Shown: positions 26,869-36,930, counted from the first letter of the stretch. The stretch: 64,000 nt of DNA from CAKMZU01 sp965248335 (GCA_965248335.1 CBDFIY010000001.1:310001-374000); one strand, 5' to 3'. Translations and numbers: made by a program. Notes: a model not told the origin generated them from the sequence alone.

Positions 26869-27315
26869 TTGAAACTTACAATTCTTTCCGTACTCATTTT
26901 AATCAGCTTAGAAAGCGCAGTTTACGCAACAGGAAAAACCTATGTGGGACTTCACGTCATCACCCTAGCAGCAGCGATAACAAGTAACATAGGAGGAAAA
27001 ATACTGAAAAAATCAGGAACCTCTGGCTCACGCCACGCAGAACAAGATAGAAACCACCAAACTACAGCAGGTAAGAACAGAAAAGGTAAGAACGGAACAA
27101 AACCCGTCCAACAACCGAGAAACGACCATAAAATAATTAAGCAGGATACTATCACTAGAGTAAATGACCTAGGCGACAAAAACCCAGAAGTAAATAACCC
27201 ACAAATACTTGCAAATACAGCAATTCCAGTCGTGGAAAAATTTTGGCAAAAACCCACATTCAGACAAAAGGGGTTCAAAGATGGCCGCTATAATACTTCT
27301 ACCAAAAGAGAATAA
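26869..27315 (+). CDS. Hypothetical exported basic protein
   Basis: The 148-residue frame starts at a TTG with a weak AGGCAG upstream. The signal peptide is clear (KLTILSVLILISLESAVYA). The mature protein has a short hydrophobic stretch (LHVITLAAAITSNIGGKIL), then a very basic, Asn/Lys/Gln-rich and probably disordered tail. It ends exactly where convergent nqrM ends (27315/27316). I recognise no family. It is AT-rich compared with the lol and nqr genes around it and may be a lineage-specific gene. Confidence 0.45.
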   Translation: MKLTILSVLILISLESAVYATGKTYVGLHVITLAAAITSNIGGKILKKSGTSGSRHAEQDRNHQTTAGKNRKGKNGTKPVQQPRNDHKIIKQDTITRVNDLGDKNPEVNNPQILANTAIPVVEKFWQKPTFRQKGFKDGRYNTSTKRE

Positions 27316-27534
27316 CTAATCCGCTTTTTTGAAAAGCTTTTCATCGGGCGTAGGCTGATCTTTGACAGATTCACACTTATTTGGGTCACCGCCACAGATT
27401 TCACAGTCATCATTACCCATCAGGCTCGCCACCCCACCACAAGACCCCTTTAAAGGTTGCTTCTTTATTAGCAACCCTAAGGACATGAAAACAAAAAAAA
27501 GGACGAAAGCGCCAAAAGCAATAAGAAATATCAT
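27316..27534 (-). CDS. nqrM: Na+-NQR maturation protein NqrM (DUF539)
   Basis: This 72-residue protein has one N-terminal TM helix (IFLIAFGAFVLFFVFMSLGLLI) and a Cys cluster (GSCGGV, DDCEICGGDPNKC). This is the NqrM pattern. NqrM is needed to deliver iron to the membrane-embedded Cys site between NqrD and NqrE. It follows apbE by 3 bp as the last gene of the nqr operon. Confidence 0.93.
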   Translation of the reverse strand: MIFLIAFGAFVLFFVFMSLGLLIKKQPLKGSCGGVASLMGNDDCEICGGDPNKCESVKDQPTPDEKLFKKAD

Positions 27535-27537
27535 AAA

Positions 27538-28560
27538 TCACTTCTTCGGAAAGTAACGATTCATATTATCCGTATATTTCAACGAAAACTGATTACCATC
27601 ACGATAAATCATATAAATCGGCAGCTGTTCTTTGTCTGCTAGCTCAAAACCTTTATTAACACCCAACACAAGCAACGCCGTTGCCCAGGCATCAGATGCT
27701 GCAGCTGTTTCTTGAAGGACAGTCACAGAACTCAATCTGTGCTCAACGGGGTAACCCGTTTTAGGATTAATGGTATGCGAATAACGCTTACCTTGATAGT
27801 CAAAATAATTACGGTAATCACCCGACGTTGCCATTGCAGCATCTTGCAACTCTAAACGAGAAATTTCTGATTGTAGGGATTTAGGCGCGGTAATAGCGAC
27901 TCGCCAAGGGCCTCCACGCGGACTAATACCTTGAGTGACAATTTCGCCACCAATTTCAACCAGAAAATTATTGATGTTTTCGTTTCGTAACAACTGAGCT
28001 ATTTGATCCACTGCATAACCTTTAGCAATGGCAGAAAAATCAAGCCTCACATTGGCTATTTTACTCAGCTGATTATCTTTAATAGCCACCTTATCGAAGC
28101 CAGTAACAGCTAATGCTTTTTTGATTTCAACCTTAGAAGGCGGTTCCTTTACAGAGCTTTTGGACGATCCACCACCAAACCCCCAGATATCAACAAGCGT
28201 CGCAACCGTCGGATCAAATGCGCCACCTGACTGCTGATAGATTTCTTTTGCCAAGGCCGTAACGTTGACAAAATCATCGCTCACCTCAAGGGTCTTACCT
28301 GCAGGCAATCGATTAAATTTTGAAATTTCAGAGTCTTCGATATAAGTCGACATACTCTGATTAATGGCTTCCAGCCGTTGATCAATAGATGCTTTTAAAG
28401 TATTCAAGTCAACATCGTTGGGAACTTGGGCAGATACTTGGTAAGTCGTCCCCATCGTATCGCCATGTAAGGTATGAAACTTTGGTTTACCACATCCCGT
28501 TAACAAAAAAAATGAGCCTAATAAAAGACTCATAAACATCCATTGAAAAGACTTAGTCAT
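27538..28560 (-). CDS. apbE: FAD:protein FMN transferase ApbE, lipoprotein
   Basis: This 340-residue protein has a lipobox (FLLTGC, near residue 23). The ApbE signature elements are TMGTTYQV, DFSAIAKGYAVDQ, EIGGEIVTQG, RYSHTINPKTGYPVEH and AASDAWATALLVLG. ApbE attaches FMN covalently to Thr in the S-G-A-T motifs of NqrB and NqrC, both present in this operon. It begins 11 bp after nqrF. It probably acts on the periplasmic face. Confidence 0.95.
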   Translation of the reverse strand: MTKSFQWMFMSLLLGSFFLLTGCGKPKFHTLHGDTMGTTYQVSAQVPNDVDLNTLKASIDQRLEAINQSMSTYIEDSEISKFNRLPAGKTLEVSDDFVNVTALAKEIYQQSGGAFDPTVATLVDIWGFGGGSSKSSVKEPPSKVEIKKALAVTGFDKVAIKDNQLSKIANVRLDFSAIAKGYAVDQIAQLLRNENINNFLVEIGGEIVTQGISPRGGPWRVAITAPKSLQSEISRLELQDAAMATSGDYRNYFDYQGKRYSHTINPKTGYPVEHRLSSVTVLQETAAASDAWATALLVLGVNKGFELADKEQLPIYMIYRDGNQFSLKYTDNMNRYFPKK

Positions 28561-28571
28561 CTGTGCTCTCG

Positions 28572-29804
28572 TTATCCGCCGAAATCATCCAGCATTATAT
28601 TTTCATCTTCAACACCCAAGTCTTGGAGCATAGTGACGACCGATTGGTTCATTATCGGCGGCCCACACATATAAAACTCACAGTCTTCTGGTGCTAGATG
28701 ATCCTTCAAATAATTCTCGTACACAACATTATGGATGAAGCCCGTCAAGCCTGTCCAATTATCTTCTGGTTGAGGGTCAGAAAGCGCTACATGCCATTCG
28801 AAATTAGGGAATTCAGCCGCTAAAGCATCGTACTCATCGGCATAGAACATCTCTCGCAAAGAACGTGCGCCGTACCAGAAGGTGATTTTTCGATCTGAAC
28901 CCAATCGTTTAAGCTGATCAAAAATATGTGAGCGCATGGGTGCCATACCTGCACCACCACCAATGAAGACCATTTCGTTTTGTGTTTTTCTTGCAAAAAA
29001 TTCGCCGTACGGACCAGAAACATTTACTTTGTCGCCCGGATTCAAGTTAAAGACCCAGGATGACATTTGCCCAGCAGGAATTCCCGTACTACCTGGCGGC
29101 GGGGATGCAATACGGATATTAAACTTAATAATGCCTTTTTCTTCAGGGTAGTTCGCCATGGAATAAGCACGCGTCACTGTTTCTGTTACCGTTGAAGTAT
29201 TTTCGAACACCTTAAAACGGTCCCAGTCACCACGATACTCTTCTGGGATCTCAAAGTTTTTGTAATCAACGACATGTGGTGGGCACTCAAGCTGAACATA
29301 ACCACCCGCCTTGAAATCAACGCTCTCACCATCAGGGATTTTGAGTACAAGCTCTTTGATAAACGTCGCTACGTTATCATTTGAGATAACTTCAGTTTCC
29401 CATTGTTTCACACCGAAAAATTCAGGATCAACTTCTATCTCCATGTTTTGTTTAACAGCAACTTGACACGCTAAACGGTAATCGTCTTTGATTTCTCCTT
29501 TTGTAAAATGCCCCTCTTCCGTGGGTAAAATCGAGCCTCCACCTGCATGTACCTGGCACTTACATTGCGCGCAAGTACCCCCACCACCACAAGCAGAAGA
29601 CAAAAATATGCCTCGCTCTGCAAGTGTTTGTAAAAGCTTTCCACCGGCAGGTACTGAGATTTTACGCTCAGGGTCACCATTCACTTCAATGGTGACGTTA
29701 CCTGTACTCACTAAACGTGACCGCGCAGCAAGAATAATAAAAACCAGCGCCATAATGACCACAAGGAACATTGTAACGGCTGTCAGAATTGTACTAATAT
29801 CCAT
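28572..29804 (-). CDS. nqrF: Na+-NQR subunit F (NADH dehydrogenase component)
   Basis: The protein has 410 residues. It has an N-terminal TM helix, a [2Fe-2S] ferredoxin domain with SACGGGGTCAQCKC and a later LACQV, an FAD-binding domain (RAYSMANYP) and an NADH-binding domain (GGGAGMAPMRSHIF, FYMCGPPIMNQS). It takes electrons from NADH into the complex. The length matches the family (about 407–411). Confidence 0.97.
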   Translation of the reverse strand: MDISTILTAVTMFLVVIMALVFIILAARSRLVSTGNVTIEVNGDPERKISVPAGGKLLQTLAERGIFLSSACGGGGTCAQCKCQVHAGGGSILPTEEGHFTKGEIKDDYRLACQVAVKQNMEIEVDPEFFGVKQWETEVISNDNVATFIKELVLKIPDGESVDFKAGGYVQLECPPHVVDYKNFEIPEEYRGDWDRFKVFENTSTVTETVTRAYSMANYPEEKGIIKFNIRIASPPPGSTGIPAGQMSSWVFNLNPGDKVNVSGPYGEFFARKTQNEMVFIGGGAGMAPMRSHIFDQLKRLGSDRKITFWYGARSLREMFYADEYDALAAEFPNFEWHVALSDPQPEDNWTGLTGFIHNVVYENYLKDHLAPEDCEFYMCGPPIMNQSVVTMLQDLGVEDENIMLDDFGG

Positions 29805-29831
29805 GAATATATACCTCTTAGATGGGCTCGA

Positions 29832-30446
29832 TTAGATAGACATACCGCCGAATGACATAAAGCCAAGCGACATCAGCCCTACCGTGATAAAGGTAATGCC
29901 TAGACCTTCAAGGCCTTTTGGCACATCACTGTACTTCAGTTTTTCGCGCACACCGGCTAAAGCCGCAATAGCAAGTGCCCAGCCAAAACCTGAACCAAAC
30001 CCATAAACAACCGACTCACCAAACTGATAATCTCGTTCAACCATTAATAGCGATCCACCTAAAATGGCGCAGTTAACAGTAATAAGCGGCAAATAAATAC
30101 CGAGCGCGTTATACAGCGCAGGTACAAATTTATCGAGGAACATTTCCAAGATTTGAACTAAAGCCGCAATAACCCCGATATAACAAAGAAAGCCTAAAAA
30201 GCTTAAATCAATAGCGGAAAAATCAGGGCTAATCCACGTTAAAGCCCCTTCTTTTAACAGGTAGTTAAAAAGCAAGTTATTAACAGGCACAGTGATCGTT
30301 TGTACAACGACAACTGCCACACCTAAGCCGATAGCTGTTTCAATTTTCTTAGAAACGGCGATAAAGGTACACATGCCTAAAAAGAAAGCTAACGCCATGT
30401 TTTCAATGAAAACAGCGCGTATAAAAAGCGCGATATAATTTTCCAT
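29832..30446 (-). CDS. nqrE: Na+-NQR subunit E
   Basis: A 204-residue protein with six TM helices, paralogous to NqrD and RnfA-like. Residues such as ENMALAFFLGMCTF contain the conserved Cys of helix 1, which with NqrD ligates the intramembrane iron or cluster. It overlaps nqrD by one base (TGATG). Confidence 0.97.
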   Translation of the reverse strand: MENYIALFIRAVFIENMALAFFLGMCTFIAVSKKIETAIGLGVAVVVVQTITVPVNNLLFNYLLKEGALTWISPDFSAIDLSFLGFLCYIGVIAALVQILEMFLDKFVPALYNALGIYLPLITVNCAILGGSLLMVERDYQFGESVVYGFGSGFGWALAIAALAGVREKLKYSDVPKGLEGLGITFITVGLMSLGFMSFGGMSI

Positions 30447-31114
30447 CAGTGAGCCTCCAATTGCTTAGACTGCGGTGCCATTTTAAATTCAGGAACCTCT
30501 TGCTGCTCGGCTTTGTATTCACGTAATAGCCAAATAAAGCCACCAATGATAAAGAAAGAACTCGGCGGTAAAAGTAGCAAGCCATTCGCTTGATACCAGC
30601 CACCGTTCTCTACCAGCGGCAATATGGGGTAACCCATTAGGGAGCCACTACCGAACAACTCACGAATAATCGCCACGAATATAAGAACAACGCTATAACC
30701 AAAACCATTACCAATTCCGTCAAAAAAACTTTTGATCGGCGGATTTGACATGGCATAAGCTTCAGCCCTCCCCATCACGATGCAGTTAGTAATAATCAAC
30801 CCAACAAATACCGACAAAGATTTACTTATTCCGTAAGCATAAGCCTGTAAAATTTGATCGACCACAATAACCAAAGAGGCAATAATCGTCATTTGTACAA
30901 TGATACGGATGCTACTTGGAATTAATTTTCTGATTAAAGAGATAAAAAAGTTAGAGAATGCAGTAACCACGGTTAATGCTATACACATGACTAACGCTGT
31001 GTTTAAGCTTGTGGTTACCGCCAGAGCAGAGCAAATACCGAGGACTTGCAAGGCAATCGGATTTTTTGCAAAAATCGGCTCTAGAATAACCGTTTTGAGT
31101 TTTTCATCAGACAT
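30446..31114 (-). CDS. nqrD: Na+-NQR subunit D
   Basis: A 222-residue integral membrane protein with six helices. FAKNPIALQVLGICSALAV carries the conserved Cys, matched by the ITNCIVMGRAEAYA segment. It forms the NqrD/E pair in the membrane core. It shares one base with both nqrC (upstream) and nqrE (downstream). Confidence 0.97.
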   Translation of the reverse strand: MSDEKLKTVILEPIFAKNPIALQVLGICSALAVTTSLNTALVMCIALTVVTAFSNFFISLIRKLIPSSIRIIVQMTIIASLVIVVDQILQAYAYGISKSLSVFVGLIITNCIVMGRAEAYAMSNPPIKSFFDGIGNGFGYSVVLIFVAIIRELFGSGSLMGYPILPLVENGGWYQANGLLLLPPSSFFIIGGFIWLLREYKAEQQEVPEFKMAPQSKQLEAH

Positions 31115-31902
31115 CAGTTATGCTCCCCTTTTTTCAAATTCATTAACAAGCGTTCGAACCCACGCTCACCGAGCCAAAACTGGATAAGGTTATCAACACC
31201 TTTTGTTGTCAAGGTTGCACCACTCAAGCCATCAATTTGCTCACTATTTCGTGCTTTTCCTTTAACCACTTGCAACGCAACAGTGTCATTAGCGCTATAA
31301 ACTTTTTTACCCGGCCAGAGTGCTTTCCATTTCGGGTTGTCGACTTCGCCGCCAAGCCCAGGTGTTTCGCCTTGCTGATAAAAGCCCAAACCTACAACGG
31401 TATTAAAATCAGCACCTAGAACAATAAAGCCATAAAGCATACTCCATAGCCCATAACCATTGATCGGCAATACAATCAACTTAATTTTGCCGTTCTCCTT
31501 CATCAAATACACTTTTGCGTATTTAGGTAACCGACCAATGCCCGCTGGATCATTGCCTTTGAGGGATTCAGAGAGTTTAGGATTTTTAGCCGCGGCATAC
31601 TGATCATAGGTAGCTGGATCAATATTTAAGGCTTTAAGTTCAGCGCTCTTGACGAATGTGCCTGTCGCCAAGTCCACAATTTCTATTTCGAACTTTTTAA
31701 ACTCGTCATTAATGGTTTTTGCTGACATACCCGGATTATATAAACCCGCTGCCTGCAAAATGTTGGTATTCCTATCCAGCAACTTATTTGCGCGCTGCTC
31801 TGGTTTAAGAGCAACAGCCACAAATGACACTAAAACAGAGCAGACTAAACAAATAACAAAGGCAACAACTATGGTACGAATAGATTCTTTATTAAGCATC
31901 AC
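31114..31902 (-). CDS. nqrC: Na+-NQR subunit C
   Basis: A 262-residue protein with an N-terminal TM helix and a periplasmic FMN-binding domain. The flavinylation motif LSGATLTTKGV is near residue 230 and is the ApbE substrate site. It overlaps nqrB by 11 bp. Confidence 0.97.
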   Translation of the reverse strand: MMLNKESIRTIVVAFVICLVCSVLVSFVAVALKPEQRANKLLDRNTNILQAAGLYNPGMSAKTINDEFKKFEIEIVDLATGTFVKSAELKALNIDPATYDQYAAAKNPKLSESLKGNDPAGIGRLPKYAKVYLMKENGKIKLIVLPINGYGLWSMLYGFIVLGADFNTVVGLGFYQQGETPGLGGEVDNPKWKALWPGKKVYSANDTVALQVVKGKARNSEQIDGLSGATLTTKGVDNLIQFWLGERGFERLLMNLKKGEHN

Positions 31903-33106
31903 GTGCTAACCTCCGTTTAATATTTGCCCGAGCCACAAAGCTATCAATAAAAGGGGCGAACAAATTTGCGAAAAGAATCGCCAGCATAATACCTTCTGGA
32001 AATGCAGGGTTAGCCACACGAATCAACACACACATAAAGCCGATTAAAATACCAAATACCCACTTCCCGGTGTTGGTCATAGACGCCGACACCGGATCCG
32101 TTGCCATAAAGACGATACCAAAAGCCAAGCCACCCACAACAAAGTGCCACCAAAATGGCATGTTAAACATAGGATTAGTTTCAGAACCAATAACGTTAAA
32201 TAAGCCTGATGTTAAAATGACGCCCAAACAGCAAGCTGCCATGATGCGCCACGAAGCAATTTTGGTCCATAACAACACAACGGCACCCAGTAAAATAGCG
32301 ATCGTAGACACCTCGCCAATACAACCTTGCATGTTACCCAAGAAGGCATCCATCCAAGTCAGCTGAGCACCCCACGGATGAGTAAAGGCATCAACGCCTG
32401 CGCTCGTTGATTGGCCTAAAACTGTTGCCCCTGAAAACCCATCAACAGCAGTCCAGACACTCTCACCTGAAATTTGCGCAGGATAAGCGAAATACAAGAA
32501 CGCACGCCCTGTTAGCGCAGGGTTCAAGAAGTTTTTACCGGTACCACCAAACACTTCTTTACCAATTACTACACCAAAGCTTATTCCTAGTGCAGCTTGC
32601 CACAAAGGAATATCGGGTGGGCAAATTAATGCAAACAGTACGGAGGTAACAAAAAAACCTTCGTTAACTTCGTGTCCGCGAACACAAGCAAATAAGACTT
32701 CCCAAAAACCACCTACGATAAAGACGGTTAAGTAGATCGGTAAAAAGTACACTGCGCCATACCAGAAATTTTGCCAGATACTATTGGCATCATAACCACC
32801 GAGTAATTCGATTAAAGGGCCGTGCCAGTCAGTGACACCCTCTAAACCCATTTGAGCAAGCGCTGTATTGGCTTGAAAACCCAAGTTATACATCCCATAA
32901 AGCATGGCCGGGAAAGTACACATCCAAACAGTAATCATGATCCGCTTGAGATCTACACCATCACGTACAAAAGAGCCGGTCTTGGCAACTGTATTCGGCT
33001 GATAAAGCATCGTATCGGCAGCTTCATAGAGCGCATAAAATTTCTCGAACCGTCCACCTTTAGTGAAGCTGGGTTCGATTTTGTCTAGAAAATTTCGCAA
33101 TGACAT
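31892..33106 (-). CDS. nqrB: Na+-NQR subunit B
   Basis: A 404-residue membrane protein with about ten helices. The covalent-FMN motif FSGATVLGQS is near residue 225. Conserved Gly-rich segments are visible (VIGKEVFGGTGKNFLNPALTGRAFL). It binds quinone and forms the sodium path with NqrA, D and E. It starts 1 bp after nqrA ends. Confidence 0.97.
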   Translation of the reverse strand: MSLRNFLDKIEPSFTKGGRFEKFYALYEAADTMLYQPNTVAKTGSFVRDGVDLKRIMITVWMCTFPAMLYGMYNLGFQANTALAQMGLEGVTDWHGPLIELLGGYDANSIWQNFWYGAVYFLPIYLTVFIVGGFWEVLFACVRGHEVNEGFFVTSVLFALICPPDIPLWQAALGISFGVVIGKEVFGGTGKNFLNPALTGRAFLYFAYPAQISGESVWTAVDGFSGATVLGQSTSAGVDAFTHPWGAQLTWMDAFLGNMQGCIGEVSTIAILLGAVVLLWTKIASWRIMAACCLGVILTSGLFNVIGSETNPMFNMPFWWHFVVGGLAFGIVFMATDPVSASMTNTGKWVFGILIGFMCVLIRVANPAFPEGIMLAILFANLFAPFIDSFVARANIKRRLARDA

Positions 33107-33107
33107 G

Positions 33108-34448
33108 CTAACCCTCCTTCTCTATCATGGTGAGGTTATCCCGAAGAATCGGGCCATATTCATATTTACCGGGGCAAACATAAGTGCAAAGCGCCAAATC
33201 TTCTTCATCAAGTTCTAATGCCCCGAGAGCAATTGCCGAATCTCGATCACCTACAATCAACGACCGTAGTAATTGGGTAGGTAAAATATCTAAAGGCATG
33301 ATCTTCTCGTAACTACCGACTGGCACCATGGCACGCGCAGAGCCATTAATATTGGTATTAAAATCGAACTTCTTGGACTTCATAAACTGAGAAACATAAA
33401 TGCCCATCACTGAAAACCGGTTAGCACCCGGTGATAACCAGCCCATGAAAGCTCGGTCATTGCCTTCAGCAAGTGCACTTACTTGCAAATGATATCGGCC
33501 CAAATAGCCTTCTGCGCCGTCAGCACTTCGCCCTGACAAAATTGAGCCACTGATAACACGATTAGTACCAGGTATTAATTTGCCCGCTGTCAGTTCGAGT
33601 AAATCTGCCCCCATCTGGGTACGCACTAAACTAGGTGATTCAACAGCAGGACCAGCAAATGAAATAACGCGCTCAGTATTCAATGAACCGGTCAGAAACA
33701 AACGCCCTATAGCCATTACATCTTGGTAGTTGACGCTCCAAACTGTCCGTTTCTCGCTAGCTGGCAACAAAAAGTGCATATGTGTGCCGCTCAGGCCAGC
33801 AGGGTGTGGGCCAGCAAACATTTCTGTCTGGATATTGCCAGCATTAGACTTAGGAAAAGTTGCATCAGATGCCTGACACAAAAACACTTTCTCGGATAAA
33901 CGACTTAAGACATCAAGGCCTGCAATATAAGAAGGCGTATCGTCATTAATGATAATAGATGGATCAGCCGCAAGGGGGTTCGTATCCATGGCATTGATAA
34001 AAAGTGCAGCGGGAACACTATCAATTGCAGGAACTTTACTAAAAGGGCGTGTTCTTAGTGCTGTCCAGAGCCCCGACTCAACCAGGTTATCCACGACTTG
34101 CTGGCGATCAAGCGTCGCTAGAGATTCAGCGTCGAACTGTTGAAAAGTGATTTCATCATCACCTTCAACATCAATCACGATGGATTGAAACACACGTTGC
34201 GCGCCACGATGAATCGCTCGAACGACACCACTTGCCGGTGCAGTGTATTTAACGCCTTGGGTTTTTTTATCTTCGAAAAGTAGCTGCCCTTTTGCAACCT
34301 TATCGCCTTCTTTGACTGCCATTGTAGGTTTCATACCCACATAATCAAAGCCGATCAATGCAACGGAGCGTGCCTTCTGCGCATCGACAATCGATGTACT
34401 CGGCGAGCCCGAAACAGGTAGATCGAGGCCTCTTTTGATCTTAATCAT
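33108..34448 (-). CDS. nqrA: Na+-NQR subunit A
   Basis: The start at the ATG at 34448 (MIKIKRGLDLPVSGSP) gives 446 residues, the usual NqrA length. The frame could extend 25 codons further upstream, but those residues are not NqrA-like. NqrA is the cytoplasmic subunit without TM helices, with quinone-related regions; the C-terminus here carries LCTYVCPGKYEYGPILR. It is first in the operon nqrA–F–apbE–nqrM, and the operon promoter should lie within 34449–34599. Confidence 0.96.
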   Translation of the reverse strand: MIKIKRGLDLPVSGSPSTSIVDAQKARSVALIGFDYVGMKPTMAVKEGDKVAKGQLLFEDKKTQGVKYTAPASGVVRAIHRGAQRVFQSIVIDVEGDDEITFQQFDAESLATLDRQQVVDNLVESGLWTALRTRPFSKVPAIDSVPAALFINAMDTNPLAADPSIIINDDTPSYIAGLDVLSRLSEKVFLCQASDATFPKSNAGNIQTEMFAGPHPAGLSGTHMHFLLPASEKRTVWSVNYQDVMAIGRLFLTGSLNTERVISFAGPAVESPSLVRTQMGADLLELTAGKLIPGTNRVISGSILSGRSADGAEGYLGRYHLQVSALAEGNDRAFMGWLSPGANRFSVMGIYVSQFMKSKKFDFNTNINGSARAMVPVGSYEKIMPLDILPTQLLRSLIVGDRDSAIALGALELDEEDLALCTYVCPGKYEYGPILRDNLTMIEKEG

Positions 34449-34599
34449 AAGCCTTACCACATATAAATTGAATGTTGTATTTTCACAACTAGCCTGCCAA
34501 CAGCCTTTTGTGAAAACACACAATAAGGCACTTATCCTGTCTTAATTAGATCAGGGTAAGCGCCCTTGTTTTCATCCATGAATATATTTTTTGTGTTGT

Positions 34600-36099
34600 T
34601 TAGTCTTTTGGGTAGACTGCGTATTTGACGCCAGCGAGCTGCTCAAGTAAACGGTGCACTTGACAGGAGTATCCGAACTCGTTGTCGTACCACAAATAAA
34701 CCACGGCATTTTTGCCGTTTACAATGGTCGCTAAGGAATCATAAATACAAGCACTCCTTGATCCAACAAAATCTGTGGATACTGACTCATTAGAATTTGA
34801 AAAACCAATCTGCTTTCTTAGGTCAGAATGTAATGCGACATTACGCATGTATTCATTGAGTTCATCAACGCTGGTTTCTTTCTCAAGCGTTAAATTCATA
34901 ATCGCCATTGAGACGTTTGGCGTTGGGACACGAATAGCATTACCTGTCAATTTTCCGGCAAACTCAGGTAATACTTTCGATACGGCTTTCGCCGCACCAG
35001 TTTCTGTAATGACCATATTCATAGCAGCAGAACGGCCACGGCGGTCAGATACATGATAATTATCAATCAGGTTTTGATCGTTGGTATACGAATGGACGGT
35101 TTCGACGTGTCCATGGACAATACCAAACTTATCACTAATCGCTTTTAACGGTGGTGCAATCGCATTGGTTGTACAAGAGGCTGCTGAGATGATGGTGTCG
35201 GCAGCATTGATGTCATTGCTGTTGATGCCAAATACGATATTTTTTAGATCACCCTTTCCAGGTGCTGTCAGTAGAACTTTTTTTGCACCTTTTGCTTGTA
35301 GATGGCGACTCAAACCATCACGATCACGCCACACACCTGTATTATCGATAATGACAGCGTCTTTAATGCCGTAAGCGGTGTAATCAATTTCTTCTGGTGA
35401 ACTCGCATAAATCACTTTAACTTCATTGCCGTTACAGACAATAGATTGATGCTCTTCATCAACCCTAACCGTACCGGGAAAACGGCCATGCACAGAGTCT
35501 CGTCGTAGAAGATTAGCGCGTTTTTCCAAATCATTAACTGCCTTTCCTGGACGAACAACAATCGCTCTAAGGCGTAAGTTCTCGCCACCACCCGTTTTCT
35601 CAATCAGCAGGCGTGTTAGCAAACGGCCGATTCGACCAAAACCGTAGAGTACGATATCAACAGGCTCTTCACTGTCTGCGGTTTTACCGATTAAATCAGC
35701 AACTTGGGATTTAACATAATCCTCAAGGCCCACACCTTGATTTTTAGCATTTTCTTCAAAATGCACTGCCATACGACCCACATCAACATGGGCAGGGCCA
35801 AGATCCAGAGTCGATAAGATTTTTAATACTGGCGCTGTTTCAAATTCAGAGAGTTCGTTTTGTTCAACCTGCCGCACCGTGCGATGCGCCTGCATAATAC
35901 CGAGCACAGATTCATTATGAAGCGAATGCCCATAAAGATAAGTTTTGACGTTTTTTTCGCGATACAAGCCGCCAACAAGCGGGATCATACCTTCAGCTAA
36001 TGCCTCACGCTCTTTCCAGTCTGTAAAGTAATTCTCAGGACGCCCGCGCATTTTATCAGTCACTTTTGCCACCTTATCTCTAGTAAACCCCAGCAACAA
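34600..36099 (-). CDS. Glyceraldehyde-3-phosphate dehydrogenase, long form
   Basis: The product is about 480–499 residues. A GAPDH core begins near residue 150 (VLYGFGRIGRLLTRLL, the NAD site), has the catalytic Cys in AASCTTNAIAPPLKAI and ends VYLWYDNEFGYSCQVHRLLEQLAG. The N-terminal extension of about 150 residues (NYFTDWKEREALAEGMIPLVGGLYRE..) marks the long GAPDH class found near nqr genes in pseudomonads and relatives. The start is uncertain: the 36099 codon is TTG. A GTG twelve codons in has AAGG eight bases upstream, and an ATG follows four codons later. Direction of use (glycolytic or gluconeogenic) is not evident. Confidence 0.9.
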   Translation of the reverse strand: MLLGFTRDKVAKVTDKMRGRPENYFTDWKEREALAEGMIPLVGGLYREKNVKTYLYGHSLHNESVLGIMQAHRTVRQVEQNELSEFETAPVLKILSTLDLGPAHVDVGRMAVHFEENAKNQGVGLEDYVKSQVADLIGKTADSEEPVDIVLYGFGRIGRLLTRLLIEKTGGGENLRLRAIVVRPGKAVNDLEKRANLLRRDSVHGRFPGTVRVDEEHQSIVCNGNEVKVIYASSPEEIDYTAYGIKDAVIIDNTGVWRDRDGLSRHLQAKGAKKVLLTAPGKGDLKNIVFGINSNDINAADTIISAASCTTNAIAPPLKAISDKFGIVHGHVETVHSYTNDQNLIDNYHVSDRRGRSAAMNMVITETGAAKAVSKVLPEFAGKLTGNAIRVPTPNVSMAIMNLTLEKETSVDELNEYMRNVALHSDLRKQIGFSNSNESVSTDFVGSRSACIYDSLATIVNGKNAVVYLWYDNEFGYSCQVHRLLEQLAGVKYAVYPKD

Positions 36100-36424
36100 G
36101 TGCCTTGGAGGATGTCTTATTATTAGTCCGGAATTTTGGGCGCTTATTATCTAGCTTAATGGAAATAAGTGCAAGATTTTACGGAACCGAATCCTGCCCC
36201 ATGTTTCGAATAGAGGTATTTTTCAATTACTCGAATACTATTTTTATATGTACATCTCCGCCAAACACTTACTCATTAGTGCGACTACTGCTAAACCTCT
36301 TCTATAATTGTAATATTCCAACGCGAGTCTCAGGATAAACAAAACAAGATGAAATTCTTCAGATCATTGCTTGCATTCATTCTTACCTGAAGATGGTGCA
36401 TGAATAGCATATTGAAAAGGAAGG
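36100..36424. other. Intergenic interval without recognisable gene
   Basis: About 325 bp upstream of the GAPDH gene. Short open frames here have no ribosome binding site and no protein-like composition. It probably contains the GAPDH promoter, but I could not pick one with confidence. Confidence 0.5.
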
Positions 36425-36450
36425 AACTCAGTGGCCATAAGCACTGAGTT
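36425..36450 (-). terminator. Hairpin after hypothetical gene 36496–36930
   Basis: Perfect 9-bp stem AACTCAGTG / CACTGAGTT with an 8-base loop. It is 45 bp past the stop of the minus-strand hypothetical gene and followed on that strand by pyrimidine-rich CCTTCCTTTT. It is likely a transcription terminator. Confidence 0.6.
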
Positions 36451-36495
36451 AATTTTAGGCTATTGGAGAAAAGCCACTAAATAATCAGACTCGCA

Positions 36496-36930
36496 CTACT
36501 GCCGAGCAAAGATTGATAAAGATGATACACTCGGATCACCAATACTCGGATCTATACTAACGCTAAAGTGGTCATCATCGATGAATTTAACCGTCATAAC
36601 TCGCCCTTTTTCGTCATCCGTTCGTTGATGAAATACAAGGTTATCGTCTTCAATCCTCCCATAAAAATAAGAAATACCATCGACATTACTTCCCATCCAG
36701 ACAGATTCAAACCGTTGATAACGTTCATTATAAGTCAGCATCCCCTGCATTCTTATAGGAGGCAAAGCAATATCAGGGTTATTAGCAAAAAAATGGCTCA
36801 TCACTGCACGCCCCTCATTAACCAAGGCGCTGATTTGTACGCCTGCTACCGTTAATGCACTATCACCGCAAACCTTTTTTGATTCAACACGAAACTCACC
36901 AACAAACTTTCTCAAAAATACACTATGCAT
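36496..36930 (-). CDS. Hypothetical protein, small lipocalin-like beta-rich
   Basis: The preferred start is the ATG at 36930 (MHSVFLRKFVGEFRVES) because AAGGG lies six bases upstream. This gives 144 residues. A GTG at 36984 would add 18 residues. The pattern of alternating strands (MLTYNERYQRFESVWMGSN, GISYFYGRIEDDNLVFHQR, GRVMTVKFIDDDHFSVSI) resembles the DUF1579/lipocalin-like group of small beta-barrel proteins with a conserved Trp, but I am not sure of the family. It is monocistronic. Confidence 0.6.
   Translation of the reverse strand: MHSVFLRKFVGEFRVESKKVCGDSALTVAGVQISALVNEGRAVMSHFFANNPDIALPPIRMQGMLTYNERYQRFESVWMGSNVDGISYFYGRIEDDNLVFHQRTDDEKGRVMTVKFIDDDHFSVSIDPSIGDPSVSSLSIFARQ

Noticed and set aside
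33108..34523. Extended NqrA start at 34523
   Set aside because: The added 25 residues are not NqrA-like; the ATG at 34448 gives the family length and the conserved opening.
36105..36338. Plus-strand frame of 77 codons upstream of GAPDH
   Set aside because: No ribosome binding site, unlike real proteins in composition, and in the position expected for the GAPDH promoter region.
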